Assembly (NCBI GenBank): GCA_017311315.1
Contig: CM029634.1
Location: forward strand, 26,655,622-26,719,621
DNA: 64,000 nt
Direction of reading: 5' to 3'
Source of the DNA: Dendrocalamus latiflorus
Lineage: Eukaryota; Streptophyta; Magnoliopsida; Poales; Poaceae
Under the pieces are notes generated by a model. The model did not search any database and had not been told where the DNA came from. It worked only from the letters and a program-made list of their open reading frames with translations. The translations under genes and the position numbers were made by a program. Position 1 is the stretch's first letter. Each line of letters begins with the position of its first letter. Below, in pieces: positions 35,656 through 48,704 of the stretch.

Positions 35656-37242
35656 ACTTAGAGAAATTTAGAGCTCAACAAAGGCTTAAGTTGTTCTTCT
35701 TGAGTAGTTGGTTCAATTAGAAGTACTAAAGTTAACCACACTTCTCTTTAGATGCAATTAGTCTACATTAAAAACACCATCAGCTTGTGATACATTATTA
35801 GGATTCATGAGGTAATAGTTTGTGTTCCTCTTTTGAAGTTCAAAGTTTAAAATAATCTAGTAGGATTTACTTTTCTCTATAGGGAGATATGCTGTTTATT
35901 ATTCATGTTGTAATGGTTTGCAACACAAGACGAATTTTTGTCTGTACGCACATAACTTTGTGACATAATATGATAACTTAACCAGAACATGATATCATCT
36001 TTGGTGATGCAAGAATATCATTTGTATTTTTCATTTATTTAGGCTCTAGAGTTCAAAATCATGTTGCTGATGTCAAAGACGTGTATTGGAAATCGTGTCG
36101 ATGTCCAAGACGATATGTAAAAAAGAATGAAGGTAGTAAAATTCATGAGGTAATAGTTGGTGCACTAACACACGAAAAAGAAGATAATTTTCCTTTCACA
36201 AGAAGATTACTTATGCCTTGTCAAAAAATAATTTTATTATGTAGGGAAGGTAATTTTACAACTGAGTGAGAAGTTGACATTTTTGCTGGGATGTTTTTAA
36301 ATAACACATGTAAGAAAAGTCGGGTTAGAAATCACTTTAAAGCCTTGTTATCTTGATGTGTTTAATCACTATGTCTATCTCTATGGCTCTTTTGCTAGTC
36401 TATAGCACTGAATTGTGTTATACTTTAGCAGAATATGAAGATAAATTTAGTAAGGTTGCCAACTTTTGTGATAATTTCCTTTATGCAGATGGGAGATAAC
36501 TTGTTTATATACAATGATAACTTAAGCAGGATATAAAGATAACTCTTATGATGCATGAAGAGTATTTATATTTCATTTGTTTGGACTGTATAGTTCCAAA
36601 TTATCTAACAAGTGTTACTTAAGCATACAAGAAGATAAGTTATTAGGATTCTTGAAGTAACAGTATGTTCGTTCATAAGATAAGTTCCTAACACAAGAAA
36701 AAAATAATTTTGTTTTAATATGAACATAACTTATGTGTTCTAAGAAAATAACTTTGTTATGCAAGGAAGATAATTTTAGCAATTGAGTACAGAGACTATT
36801 TTTATCAGGTTTTTAATTAAAAATCTTAGAATACATGGTTAGATATCACCTTTTTAAACATCTATTAAATAACAAGAGAACAACTTAAAGTGGTAATTTA
36901 TTAGAAATGTAGATGATAACTTAGTGTGTAAATGATGGTAAATGTGAATTTTTAGATTGACATATTCATCCTTTTTACCAACATGATGCGTACATAGCAG
37001 ATAGTAACTTGATTGAAGCCCACTGGTAATAGAGTTTTTGTAACTAAAAAGTGCATGACAGTAATCCTAGTAGCTTTAATCCATAAACTATGGTTCTGGA
37101 TATAATTGTGCAGAATATAACTTTCATTTCTGATGTGCATGCCACTAATGGTAAATTAGATGTCCATACGAAAATTTACCATCAGCATGAGTTTTCTAGG
37201 GAAACTTAAGCATGCCACTGATGGTAAATTAGAAGTTCTATG
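35656..37242. other. AT-rich region with degenerate internal repetition
   Basis: Blocks such as attcatgaggtaatag, aacacaaga-aa-aattttg, gatgataactta, and gatgca-gaa-ta-cattt recur about every 400-700 bp (near 35805, 36140 and 36660). No gene is recognised; short frames here lack known motifs. Confidence 0.4.
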
Positions 37243-37481
37243 TGTAAAACCCTGACCTATTAGTGTGAAGGCCCATGCGGCGTGGTGGTGGGATTAGTCC
37301 CACATTGCTTGTCTAATGTGAGTTGTAGTAATATATAATGACTGTTGGACCTAAACGTAGCACCTCCGGGTTAACCCTTTTATATAAAGCGAGGATGAAA
37401 GTGTAAGTGAGGTGCTATGCATGCATGGGCCCGCCCCACGGTTGTCTGGGCTTTGAGCCGATTTTGGGCTAAGGTGTTATA
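37243..37481 (+). repeat. Left LTR of the TRIM
   Basis: TGTAAAACCCTGACC to GGTGTTATA. It shares gggattagtcccacattgc, gggttaacccttttata and gtgaggtgctatgcatg with the right copy. Confidence 0.85.
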
Positions 37482-37691
37482 GATGATATGAGAGCATCAA
37501 TCTTTGTTGCATGGGCATGTGTAGGATAGGGGTGCGGGCATCTGGCGCATGGCACATGTGGGCCCAGAGTAGACACATGGCATGGCATATTCGCCAGCAC
37601 TAGACGTACAAACGTGCACCGAGGAGTGGTTCTGGGTATTTGTCATGTATATGGTGTGCCGTTGAGGGCGTTAGCCCTTAAGGAGGGTGAA

Positions 37692-37939
37692 TGTAATACT
37701 CCAACTTATTAGTGTAAAGGTCCATGTGGCCCATGGGGAGTGGTAGTGGGATTAGTCCCACATTGCATGTCCAATATGAGTTGTAGTAGCATGTAATGCC
37801 TATTGAGTTGAAACGTAGCACCTCTGGGTTAACCCTTTTACACAATGTGAGGATGAAAGTGTAAGTGAGGTGCTATGCATGTGTGGGCCCACCCCACAAT
37901 GGGCTAGACTTTGAGCAGATTTTAGACCAGGGTGTTACA
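37692..37939 (+). repeat. Right LTR of the TRIM
   Basis: TGTAATACTCCAACT to GGTGTTACA, colinear with the left copy and well diverged from it. Confidence 0.85.
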
Positions 37940-37944
37940 CTAAG

Positions 37945-39085
37945 TTAGACACTTTTGATAGTATGAAGTGACTCAGTGGTGACATAGTATTCCACTGATG
38001 GTGAGTAAGTTGTTTTGGGGCTGGTGACTCTAGTGTATTAGGGTCTAGGTAAAGTTAGCTTAGATGGTGACTAACTATTCCCCATTTGGTAATTCTATTC
38101 CCACAATGTTGATAACAATTTGTATTATTGATGGTAAATAAGGTAAGCCTTATCGTATCTCTTGGCTAATCCTTTCCACTTTTTGGCCATTCCTTTACCT
38201 GCCAAAATTTGGCGGTAACAGGTTTAGGTCAGTTAGGTGAGATGGTGGATACATTTTCCCCATCTAGTAATTTTACTCCCATGCTGATGATTCATACTCA
38301 TAAGGATAATTTCTAGGGATGAACATATTTATGGTGAGAATCTTTATTGTTGAAATCATTCTTGGTTATTTTAGCTTGGATGGTGGTAGTGTGGCACTGA
38401 TGGTAAATCAGTTGGATATGTTGAAACTAAATATGGTTAATTAGTGTGCCATGGACAGTAATTTTATGCTTTAAAAAATAATATTTCTTTCTCAAAATCT
38501 ACTAGCAAAATATTTCATGTTGAAATTATGTAGCTAAAAATTTGTCAATAAAAAAAATGAAAATCCATATTTAGAATTATGTTTCTAAGAATTTGTCTAT
38601 TAAATTTGTCATAGCGCTCAGTGGTGGAAAATAAAGCAGGAAGGGGTGTTACATATCAATCTGTTATCTAATGTGATGGTAAAAAAAATGGGGCATGTGT
38701 GAGAGAAATTATAGCATGTGGTGGTGTAAAAATCAACAGGTGAAGTGGTAAAAGTGGCATAACTCACCCAAAAAAGTAGTGTAACTCATATGCGCTAGGA
38801 AATACGGTGTAGCAATGGCTAGTGCCTACAATGTTGTGCTTTTTGGGCCATGTGACCTATGATGGGTGCCCATGCGAAGTGGGCTGACAGAAAGGCACAA
38901 GCATGACAATAGTAGTAGCATGGGCCGTACGCTTTGGTCTTAGAATCGGATAGAAGCAAGGTGACAAGAGAAGTGGGTTGGCCCGTGTGAGCAAACTAGG
39001 CAAATTGATAGCTAGTGTCAGGGTGGGCTGCTTGGGATGTAGGGGTCGCACGATATGACTACCGCGTGCCTAGGCGTGCTATAGT
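37945..39085. other. Non-coding region with recurring actgatggtaaa motif
   Basis: Variants of cactgatggtaaatta recur both here and just left of the TRIM (37146, 37215, 38000, 38130 and 38400 among others), with an inverted form (tttaccatcagc) near 37176. This resembles the subterminal repeats of a DNA transposon, but I could not locate its ends. 38810-39060 is GC-richer and unassigned. Confidence 0.4.
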
Positions 39086-39089
39086 CACG

Positions 39090-39790
39090 TCCATAAATAA
39101 TATATATTGAGATTACATAAATTACTATGAAACTTGATCAAAAATATTTTGCTTCAACCATATCTTCGTAAGTTTCTTTTCTTAAAATTATAATTCTGTT
39201 AGTCTATTACTATTACGTTTTTCTCACTTATGAAATGGACTCTCCCCACTGCTTTTAAATTCATCCTCACGGTTGAAGTTCACACAATTCACTTCATTCT
39301 AGCTTTGGGCTAGCCCAACACTATTGCTCTTTTTTTCACTTTTCTTCTAAATTTATTACTATTCTACAAGACATTGCACCTATCTTTGGTGGAAAAAGAT
39401 TACTCTATAACTATAACTTTCAAAACAAAACAAGCAAAAAAACAAAGGGATAATATCTTCATCTCCCATGTCATGGGGTCATCAATTAGTTCACAAGCTG
39501 ACAATAATTTCAAGAATAGAAAGGGAAAGAAACTAGAGGGCATAGTTGCCATTTCTATATCCCACAGGCCTCCCTACAACTTTCACACTACTCTCAATAA
39601 AAACAAATCAATGGTTAAAATTACAAGTTCAAACTCTAACAAGTTCATGAAAAGTGGTAAAGTCACAAAAATATTTGGGTAGAATGATTAAAACATTTTG
39701 TGTTTTATATGCCACCAAGTACTTGGACAGAAGGTTTTACAACAGTTTGTATTTTATAAGCTTTCATCGAGATAAAATATCAATAAATGG
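39090..39790 (+). repeat. Copy 3 of the receptor-upstream-like repeat
   Basis: Colinear and in the same orientation as 21600-22230 and, over about 39165-39600, with the receptor gene's upstream region 58402-58935. Shared landmarks: caagacattgcacctat, aactttcaaaacaaaacaag, gtcatcaattagttcacaag, and catagttgccatttctatatccc followed by acaggcctccct. No exon-like sequence of the receptor follows it. Confidence 0.7.
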
Positions 39791-40174
39791 CATATCTTCA
39801 TCGCACTAACGGTAGAACTAGAATGAAAATGACTAGGGTTCACCACTTCACCATTCATATAATAATATATATAATTTACAAACAATATTGTAATAAATAG
39901 GAATGTATACGATAATTTTTAGCATTAATAATTCAACATAACTGATGGCAATATACAATGATCAAGAAGTGGCACTTACAATACTTACCAAAACAAAGAA
40001 ACCCACTAATAATATTGGTTAATTGTATCTACACGAAGGAAGTAATGGCGAAATCATGGACAAAAGATGGCAAAATAAATCATCCGACCTCAATGGCCTA
40101 TAAAAATAGAACAAATTAAATTAGCATTTTCAACAAATAGTAGAGCGATCAAATGAAAGTAAGTGTGTTATCTT
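39791..40174. other. Sequence 3' of the hAT transposase pseudogene
   Basis: AT-rich and non-coding. It presumably includes the 3' end of the hAT element, but I found no inverted terminal repeat that I could pair with the other side. Confidence 0.35.
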
Positions 40175-43100
40175 TTAGTATTTACATTCTTTGTTATCTT
40201 TTAGTATTTTACATTCTTTCAAATTCATGAAGTGATGAATCACATCATCATTGGTAACTTTCTTTATTTCTTCTTTCTCCACATAGCAAATTAGGCTATC
40301 ACTCATGAAATCATCATCGATGTGATTGAGCAAATACGTTTGCACAATTTTCAGGACTGAAAAGCACCACTCAACTATAGCAGTGGCAACATGCAATACT
40401 AGTACTAGCTTCAAAAGTCAATAAACCAAAGGATAGCCATGGTGTTTCCTTGTCTCCACCATTTTTTGATAAAGTTGACCAATAGTCTGTATGTTGGAGA
40501 ATCTATCATCTACTCTCACATCGGCAATGTAGAGGCAAAGATGATGATTAAGGTCCCCTAATTCCCCATAATCAAAATCATTGGGAAAAGTTTAGCTAAA
40601 CTCATCAAATTCTCCAAATTTAAATCATGAAATGAGTCTCTTGGAGTCAAAGCGGCCAACCAACAAGCAAGTTAAAGGTTGTCTCATTGAAGCAACTACT
40701 AAGCTCTTGAAGTAGCCAAACAAGAACATCATTAAAATAATCCACTTCATAATGAAGGTTGTTGTTAATTTCAGCTCTTTGCCATTCCTTCTTTGGATTG
40801 ATGTAAGCTTCTCCTATTTTCAATTTGGGAATATCATGTTTTCATAAAAGGCATACACTTCACCTATGAGACATTCTCACCCATATCTTCTAAGCTCATC
40901 CAAATGCAACCTAGTTGATTTCACAAACTTAATGGCATTCATAATGTCCAAACTTTTTCGTTGCAATGCTAATGACAAGGTGTTTGTGATTATTAAGATA
41001 GTAAACATAAGATGCAAATAAAAGACAAAATCAAATGACTAAAAGTACACTAGAAGACCCAATGCTTGACCTCTTTTTGTTCTATCCTCATCATATTCTT
41101 CCACAAATTCTAGCACTTTAACAACTGTTGGAAACAAGCCAACCAAACTCTTAAGAGTTTTATAATGAGAACTCCAACGAAAATCTTCGAGTCTTTGAAG
41201 ACATTGCTCTTGATTTAATCCTATCTTAGTTTGAAGTAGCCCACAACCTAAGGCCTTATGCACTTTTCATGATCGATATTTCGAACCATGTCCCTTCTCT
41301 TCGAAGATCCATCCACCACATTCAATGAGTGAGGAATCATACTAAAGAAATTGCTAATGCCTTTATGCTTTCTTATAATAGCCACGACAATTAATTGAAG
41401 TTGGTGTGCAAAATAATGAACATAATATGCTATACTACTTTCTGTTATGATTAATGATTGCAAGCCATTTAACTCACATTGCATATTGCAAGCGCCATCA
41501 TATTCTTGGCTTCTAACTTGCTTCAAGCTTAGCTTATATTCTATAAATAGAGAATCAATAGAAGACTTAAGGTAGGAAGAAGTTATCTCTTTTGAAGGAC
41601 CCAGATTTAGCCAATCGAGAATTCTCTATGAAACCACTACACTATTCTCTGGATCAATAGATAGTGCTCACAAATACATTACTGAATCAATTATACATAA
41701 TGTGAACCATACCATTCATTAGTATTATAAATCAGAGTTTAAATAGACCATATCAGGTCAAGTTTATAATAAAGACCGATCGGGCCAAATGGATACATTA
41801 CATAAAGCGGAAGCAGAGTGATAGCAAAGTGGGAGAGCACATCTCGCCATATGCAATAGACTGACTAGGGGTAAGAGCCTAGACTACTAGAAATTATCCT
41901 AATCTCCTCCATCCTCTTTCCCACCAGCTCTTGAGGCATCGCAGTATGCATAGTGACCTTGATCCACAGGTTCTAAGGTATTTAGTGAGTGAGGGTGAGC
42001 ACAAACAACATTGCTTCATGAGCCAACACAGGATGTAATATTATACATGCAAGGTTCAACAAAGATATGATCAGGTTCTTTTATTTGATAAATGCATGAT
42101 TGCAATTACCAGTAAGTAGAAATTCCTATGACTTAGAATTTTAAATAAACCAAGTTTTTATTAAGAGAATAAAAGTGCATAATATTAATAGCAGTGCAAA
42201 TTTAATCCACCTGTTACATGGTTCCATCCACCATATGCTATTTTTTGATACTAGGATTACATCCACCCAGAGCAAAACCCAAACTAGGGTTACATCCACC
42301 GACGAGTTTTCATCCCACCCACAAAATTTTAGAAATCGATACTAACTTGAGTAAGTTCCCATGCCCGCCCTTGACTATGGGCATGGCTATTCGAATAGTT
42401 TACACTTTGCAGAGTTCATACACTTTACCCATAAGATATTATCAACTTGTTATATTTCATACATTTCCTTGGACATGCGAATCAAGAAGATCACTACAAG
42501 ACCTTTACAATACATCACCCAGTACAAGTTACACTTACTAAGGTTTCATCTTAGTGAGGTTATATCCACCATACCAAGACCCACTCTTGCGCCACACGAT
42601 GGCTTAAATTTAGCGACACGACTCGGGTCTACGGTGGCTTAAAACCAGCGATATGACCTGTGGGTCACTCAGTGGTGCAGCCCGCACTGGTGGATACAAA
42701 TTAGCTAGCCAAGTCGTATTCATTGTAGACTCGTGGTTGTACTATTTTATATTAGGAGGTTATCACAGGATTTGTCTCCTAGAGTTATTTGGGCGGTACT
42801 TCCACAGACCATAATTTCTCGTGCTACATCTACACCAATCATCTTATCATCCGTCCAGATATGTAAAGTAAATTTTAGGGTTTTGAGAAGCATAAAACTA
42901 AGTTATCTTAACATACCAGCCATTTCCCTCCAATGATTGCCCACATTTAGTTTCATGACTAAAAGATGATGATAGGTCAATTTAGTGCCCTGGTATTTAA
43001 ACAAGATTGAGAATGACATATAAATATAACTTATAGCTAGTAAGGTTACCATTAATTTTCTAGGGTGATAAGGATTATATGATTCAAGTGTTCCAAGGAT

Positions 43101-44769
43101 GGTGTAATAGTAAGACTAGGTTGAATAGGCATGTAACTATAATCTTAAGTGAACATACATTTGCATAACAAATAAAGCATGTAATTTAATAATTTAAATA
43201 AAAATAATTTACATAGAAATGTAAGTTCAATATGATCAAAGCATTGACTCACCTAGCTCACAAAGTGGGTTGGTCTTAAAAGTCTTGACTCAACTTGAAC
43301 TACAGCTCTTTCGTGTCCTCATACTCTACTTGGATGATCACAATGAAAAGCAAATAAATACACTAACAAATAAATACATTCAAATGAACTCCAAATTGAA
43401 TAATCTTACTACCATTAGATACATTGTGAGTAAACAAGTTTCATTAAATTTGAAGTTAAAATAAGTGAGAACATGCTCTCCAAACTTTAAATTAGGATTA
43501 ATCCAAAAATAAATAGAGGAGAGAGTACTCTCTCATTGACAGGTGGGGTATACCAAAATTAATTTGATTTTTGATTTATTTCTCTACTGGAAAAGATATA
43601 GAGATTGGAAGGTGGGACCCACAGGTTTTAATTAATTTTTAATTAATTTCTTGAAGGAAAAGGGCTTAGGGGTTGATAGGTGGGACCAATTACTCTAGAG
43701 CACAATGAAATAGGGCCCACTTATCAGTGGCTCTGATCAGTTTAAAAAGAATTTTAAACAGATTGGGCCCACATGTCATAGAGTCAATCAAATAACATAA
43801 TGAGAGGGGCCCATATATCAATGAGGGATTAACAAAACTAAGCCCATATATCAATGAGGGATTAACAAAACTAAGCACGGTTCTTAATACTAACTAATTA
43901 CATGGTTTAAACTTAGCGACGGGTGAATAGCGCTTCTTCTCACCGAGGAGAGCTTTGCTCATCACTGGCGAGAGGAGCAATGGCGGCTGGTGGGGAGGGC
44001 AAAAATGGATTGCTTTCCTTGGACCTCACCTCTAGGAAAGGTGGCGTGACCTAATCCGATGCACGGGGTGACTGGCAGTGAGCTACACAGCGACAAAGCA
44101 TGGGCTCATGGCACCACGGTGGCCGGCGGCACCAAAAGCTAATTAAACACTAGGGGAGCATCTCGGGACCAGGAGGGACTCACTGGTGATGGAGGAATGG
44201 AGTAGGCTGGTGGCATGGACCAAGGCGATAGAGAGGAGGATGGCAAGGGCAGCTCTCTAGAGGGGATGAAGAGGGTCGCGTGACGTAGGTTGGCTTGGGA
44301 CTTCCATGCAATGCTCTTGGAGCGTCAAATTGCCATTGGTGTGTCGTTGCAAGAATGGCATCAGTGGGGGCTCGGTTGGCTGGAGTTGGAGAAGAAGGGG
44401 CATGTGAGGCTTTCAGTGGTGATTGGAGCGATGGGGAAGCAATTAAGGGTAAGGGGAGATGACTTGGAGGCCCTGTGGCTGAGGGGGAAGGAGCGTAGCC
44501 ATTGGGCAGTGTTAAAGTGGGCGGAAGTTGAGGATGGCGACGCTCAGCGCACGACACAACACAGTGCAAGGATGGCAGAGTTGGTGTCTGGTGTGGAAGG
44601 GAGTAAAGGCAAAGGAGATGCGTAGAGGCAACGGTCGGGCGGGAGATCCAGGCACGTGGTGAGGACACGGCGTGGGAGAAGATGGCACGGACATGGCATG
44701 GCATGAAGAGGGGGAAGGAGAAGGGAGGGATCCGAGCACACAAGAGTAGGGCTGGCTATCGAGCTTAAC

Positions 44770-47097
44770 TATAGGATCAGAAATGGCAAAAGAGGGGGGA
44801 TAATGGTGCCTTCAAAAAAACGCTACAAGTATTCCCACAATTTTCTTCTACAATAGTTATAGCAGCTATGAAGCAAGAAAATAGATTTTGCTCACTAGTA
44901 GCCGAAATTAATTTTGCAAACCGAAAAGACCAGCTACTGCAAACAAGTTTTGCCGAAAACAAGGAACTGAAATTTGCACAGAAAACTAACCAAAGGCTCA
45001 AACACTGATTTGCAGAAGCAACTACAGCTATTGCAGACTGGAAACTGCAGTATTGTTGACCAAAGACTCAAGCACTGATCTGCAGTAGCAACGGCAGCTA
45101 CTGCAGACTGAAAACTGCAATCTGAAAATAGAAAACAGCAGCTTCTCAAATCAGAAAACAGCAACTGCGATCTGAAAACTGCACTCTAAAAATCGAGAAA
45201 TAGTGATTACACTGAAGTGTAGCAGCAACTACATCTACTGCAGACTGAAAACTGCAATATGAAAACAGAAAAAAGCAGCTTCTCAAATCTGAAAACAGCA
45301 ACTGCAGTCTGAAAAGACTCGACTAAAAATCTGCAACAGAGATGACTGCTCTCGGCTGATATTGGCTGCTGAAACTGAAGGCATTCGGCTGAGAATAGGG
45401 CTGGCCGAAAATGATTACTGCTGCAGGCTGCGGATTGCTCAGCCGAAAACAAGACACAAAAGGAGCAAATGAAAATAAAAAGAATGCAGACTGAAAAGAG
45501 AAGTGCTGCTGAAAACAGCACACAATAAATACCGCAGAGATGGCAAATTCTAGGGAAATTCAAGAAAATGCTGCTATTCTTTTCACACCAAAGGATCAAG
45601 ACCTTATTCTAAATAGGATTGAGACTTCAGGGTCAACAAACTACAAACAAAGAGCAAGGAAAATGAAATCTGGACAGAAATCTGAAATTGAACTAAAAAA
45701 GAGACAGATTTCCAAATTGAATGTCATTCTTCAATCTTTGCTTATGAGACTTTGTAATACATCAAGAAATGATCTCATGGCAAAGAACCACAAATCTTTA
45801 GCAGCCATTTCACTGAGAAAAACAAAGAACCGAGTGTCCCCTGCCTCCAAACCCTAAATGGAGCAAAACAGAGGAAGTGATGCGCATGAGTGAAAATGCA
45901 GAATACATATTCAATCTGTCTTTTGCTCTCGGGAATGGTTTGACCAATTAGCCTTTGAGTATTTCCCAGTTCAGAGCACATGATTTGCAGCTACTCAAAT
46001 CAAAGAAATTTATTCAAACGAAAGAAAGAAAGAAAGAATAGCACAAGAGACAGAATACGGGAAATAAATGCAACTCAACAACTCTCCTTCTCATATTGAT
46101 TCAATACCATGAATGCTTACAAAAGAGAAATGATTACATCAGCCCCATACGCAGTTGAGAACAAGGAGAACACACTCCCTCAGCTCACTCCTACAGACTG
46201 CTTCCTTGCTTACCACGAGAACCCACACACTGCCTCCTCTCTTAAGGCTCCAGGCTCACACCCAAATGGCAAATCAAGAAAGGTCAGCCATTTCCCACTC
46301 CATGCTCCTCACAAAAAGAAGCAAGAGTCAAAGTCAACACAACAAATGGAGGGAAAACCAGCCACTCCACTCATGCTTGAGTCAATTCTCCAAATTGCCC
46401 CTCAAGCACCTTCCCGGAAGCTTCCCGCAGCCGGCACCCTGACCATCTGGACCTCGACTCCTCCCTGAGTCTAGTCCCAGTCCGCTCTGCTGCACATGAC
46501 CGCACCCGGTATCTTGACCGTCTGGACCTCAGCTCCTCCTTGAGCCTAGTCCCGGTCCACTCGCCGTTGCCCGTCGTGTCCATCACCGGTAGCTCTAGCT
46601 CTGGTTCCTCGTCTCCCGACTTGCAACCACCTCAGCGGCCTCGATCATCCTAGCGGGAAAGGAAGGGAACAGATACCCAATATGATTCTTAAGAGGAACA
46701 TTTGGTAATGGTCTTGGTCCTCTATGCTTCGGCGTCTCCGACCGTCTGGACCTCAACACCTCATGTGCCTAGTCCCGGTCCTCCCACGCCTCACCATTAC
46801 CTAGCTCCGAAATCCTGCAGTCACACAGACAAGCAAACCGTCACATAGCACCGCTCGACACATTATAAACAACATTAGCATTAACAAAAGGTATTCAAGC
46901 ATGAAATACCCAAATCGACCGATCGAGAAGAAAAAGCAAGCGTCCTAAGCACTCCCGACTGTGATCGACCAAGTCCAACTGAACCGGACTGCGCTATGCA
47001 CCGACTTGGCGTGAACCGACCAAACCAAACTCAAACTTTCCAGAACGCGAGTCAATTACTCATCACAAACATGGGGACACCTCCACATGATCTCTCA
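44770..47097 (-). repeat. 3' LTR of copia element 2
   Basis: 2328 bp. It begins (plus strand) TATAGGATCAGAAATGGC, matching the element 1 LTR start TGTTGGACCGAAATGGC with G-to-A decay of the terminal TG, and ends TCTCTCA beside a polypurine tract (complement of atctcccccttgatgag, 47098-47114). It carries an extra 78 bp (46650-46727) absent from the other LTR. Much of 44990-45530 is built from ctgcag-tctgaaaactgc repeats, and a gaaa microsatellite lies at 46019-46037. Confidence 0.92.
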
Positions 47098-47580
47098 ATC
47101 TCCCCCTTGATGAGTATATTGACAAACACAGAAAAAAACATAAGATTGAGTTTGTTTTGAAAGTCCAACATGGTCTGAAAGAAGAACATAAAGGCTTATG
47201 ACCATGTTGACAAAAGGAGCAAAAGTAAGAGCAAGTTTTCCTCAAAAGCTCCCAGAAATTGGCTTTTCTCCAATATTCTCCCCCTTTTGGCAATAGAGTC
47301 ATCAAGATGCTTGGAATAAAATAAATCATGATATAGATGAAATGACTGAATTTTATTCAAGCTAAGCAATTAGAGCCATGAAGATTATCTAAAATGACCA
47401 TTTGAGTATTACACCAAGCCATAATACAATAGGATGCTATCAAGAACATGATAAGATATGTATAATCAAGCGAAACTAAATAAGTCACAATCTGAAAATT
47501 AGTCGAATTTCTTAGCATATCAAGTTATTCCAGATTATAGTCTATCTAGAGGTATCCAAGGATGATGTAAGCCATGTCAA
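47098..47580 (-). other. 3' untranslated region of copia element 2
   Basis: Non-coding. It runs from the polypurine tract beside the 3' LTR to the deletion junction in integrase. A second polypurine-like run (complement of ttctcccccttttgg) is at about 47277-47291. Confidence 0.6.
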
Positions 47581-48660
47581 TAATCTCAACTCATAGAAGG
47601 TGCGATGCAAGTGTGCCCTCAGAAAAACTCTGTTTGAAACATGGCACGTGGTGGCTATCGCCTCAGCCCAAACTTCCTGGGTGTAGAGTACTCATCAAGC
47701 ATCATCTTGGCCATCTCGACCAAGGTACGGTTCTTCTTCTCCACAACGCTATTTTGCTGTGGGACGTATGGAGAACAGAAATGATGCTCTACACCTGTCT
47801 CATCGCAAAACCTATCAAAGTAGAAATTCTTGAACTCCGTGCCATTGTCACTGCGGATTGCTCGTAAGGCACCCGGGAGCTCAACGGAAAGCCTACTAAA
47901 AAGACCCGGAAAATGGGTAAATATCTCATCCTTCGAGGCTAACAAAAACACCCAAGAGTACCTCGAGAAATCATCGACCACGACAAGAACATACCACTTC
48001 TCTCCTGCTGACTGCACTCTAGCTGGTCCAACTGTGTCCATGTGGAGCGGCTATCCTGGTGCATCGGTCATAGTCACTGTGACCGGAGGGTGAGAAGCAG
48101 CAACCATCTTGCCGTGCCGGCAAGGAGTGCAAACAAGATCTTTGACCATCTTGAGTTTTGGCAGACAACGAATGAGGTCGTGACCGCTAATTCGGGTCAA
48201 ATGGTCAAAATCCAATATGACCAAGTCTCCTATGCCAGAAAATGAGGTCACGGGACTCAGAAGCAACTAAACACCTGAGAGGATCACCAGAAGACTCAAA
48301 ATCAGCACGAAAGATCCTCCCATATCTAGAAATCCCGCAAACCAAACTCCCCGAAGAATCAAGAATTTTGCAAGTATTTTTCTTGAAGCTCACCTCGAAA
48401 CCATCATCAATAAGCTGAGAAACCGAAAGCAAATTGTACTGCAGTTTGCTCACTAAGGCAACATCTTTTAAAATTAATGAATCATTAACGCGCACAGTAC
48501 CTTTGGCGATGACGCGCCCAGAAGAGGCATCTCCGAAGGTGATCGTCTCATCACCTGGAGCTCGGGCTAGGGAAGAGAACCAACGAGAATCTCCTGTCAT
48601 GTGTCAAGAACACCCGGAGTCCACAAGCCAGACCTCTCCCTTCCCAGCCCGGCAAACCTA
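47581..48660 (-). pseudogene. Pol remnant of copia element 2 (protease and integrase only)
   Basis: The protease region VWLVDSGCS is followed by a stop and MTGDSRWF (48600). The GAG-pre-integrase region has CTPCRHGK. The integrase core keeps MDTVGP, RSDNGTE and NSVVEKKNR (48041 to 47655), the three acidic positions, with a frameshift near 48050. It ends abruptly near 47581; the matching point in element 1 is about 2670, so everything beyond it (integrase C-terminus, reverse transcriptase and RNase H) is deleted. Confidence 0.88.
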
Positions 48661-48704
48661 TGTCAAACAGAGAGAGATGGCTCAGTACTGGGATAAATCA
48701 AAAG

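Larger units (their letters stand above)
37243..37939 (+). mobile_element. TRIM (terminal-repeat retrotransposon in miniature)
   Basis: Two 239-248-bp direct repeats bracket only 210 bp. After the left repeat, gatgatatgagagc resembles the Met-tRNA primer site; before the right repeat, aaggagggtgaa is a polypurine tract. The flanks ctatg (37238-37242) and ctaag (37940-37944) match at 4 of 5 positions. No coding sequence; it would need enzymes from a full element to move. Confidence 0.85.

Noticed and set aside
44180..44743. 187-codon minus-strand proline/serine-rich frame
   Set aside because: It lies in the GC-richer part of solo LTR B, has no domain, and the opposite strand is also open.
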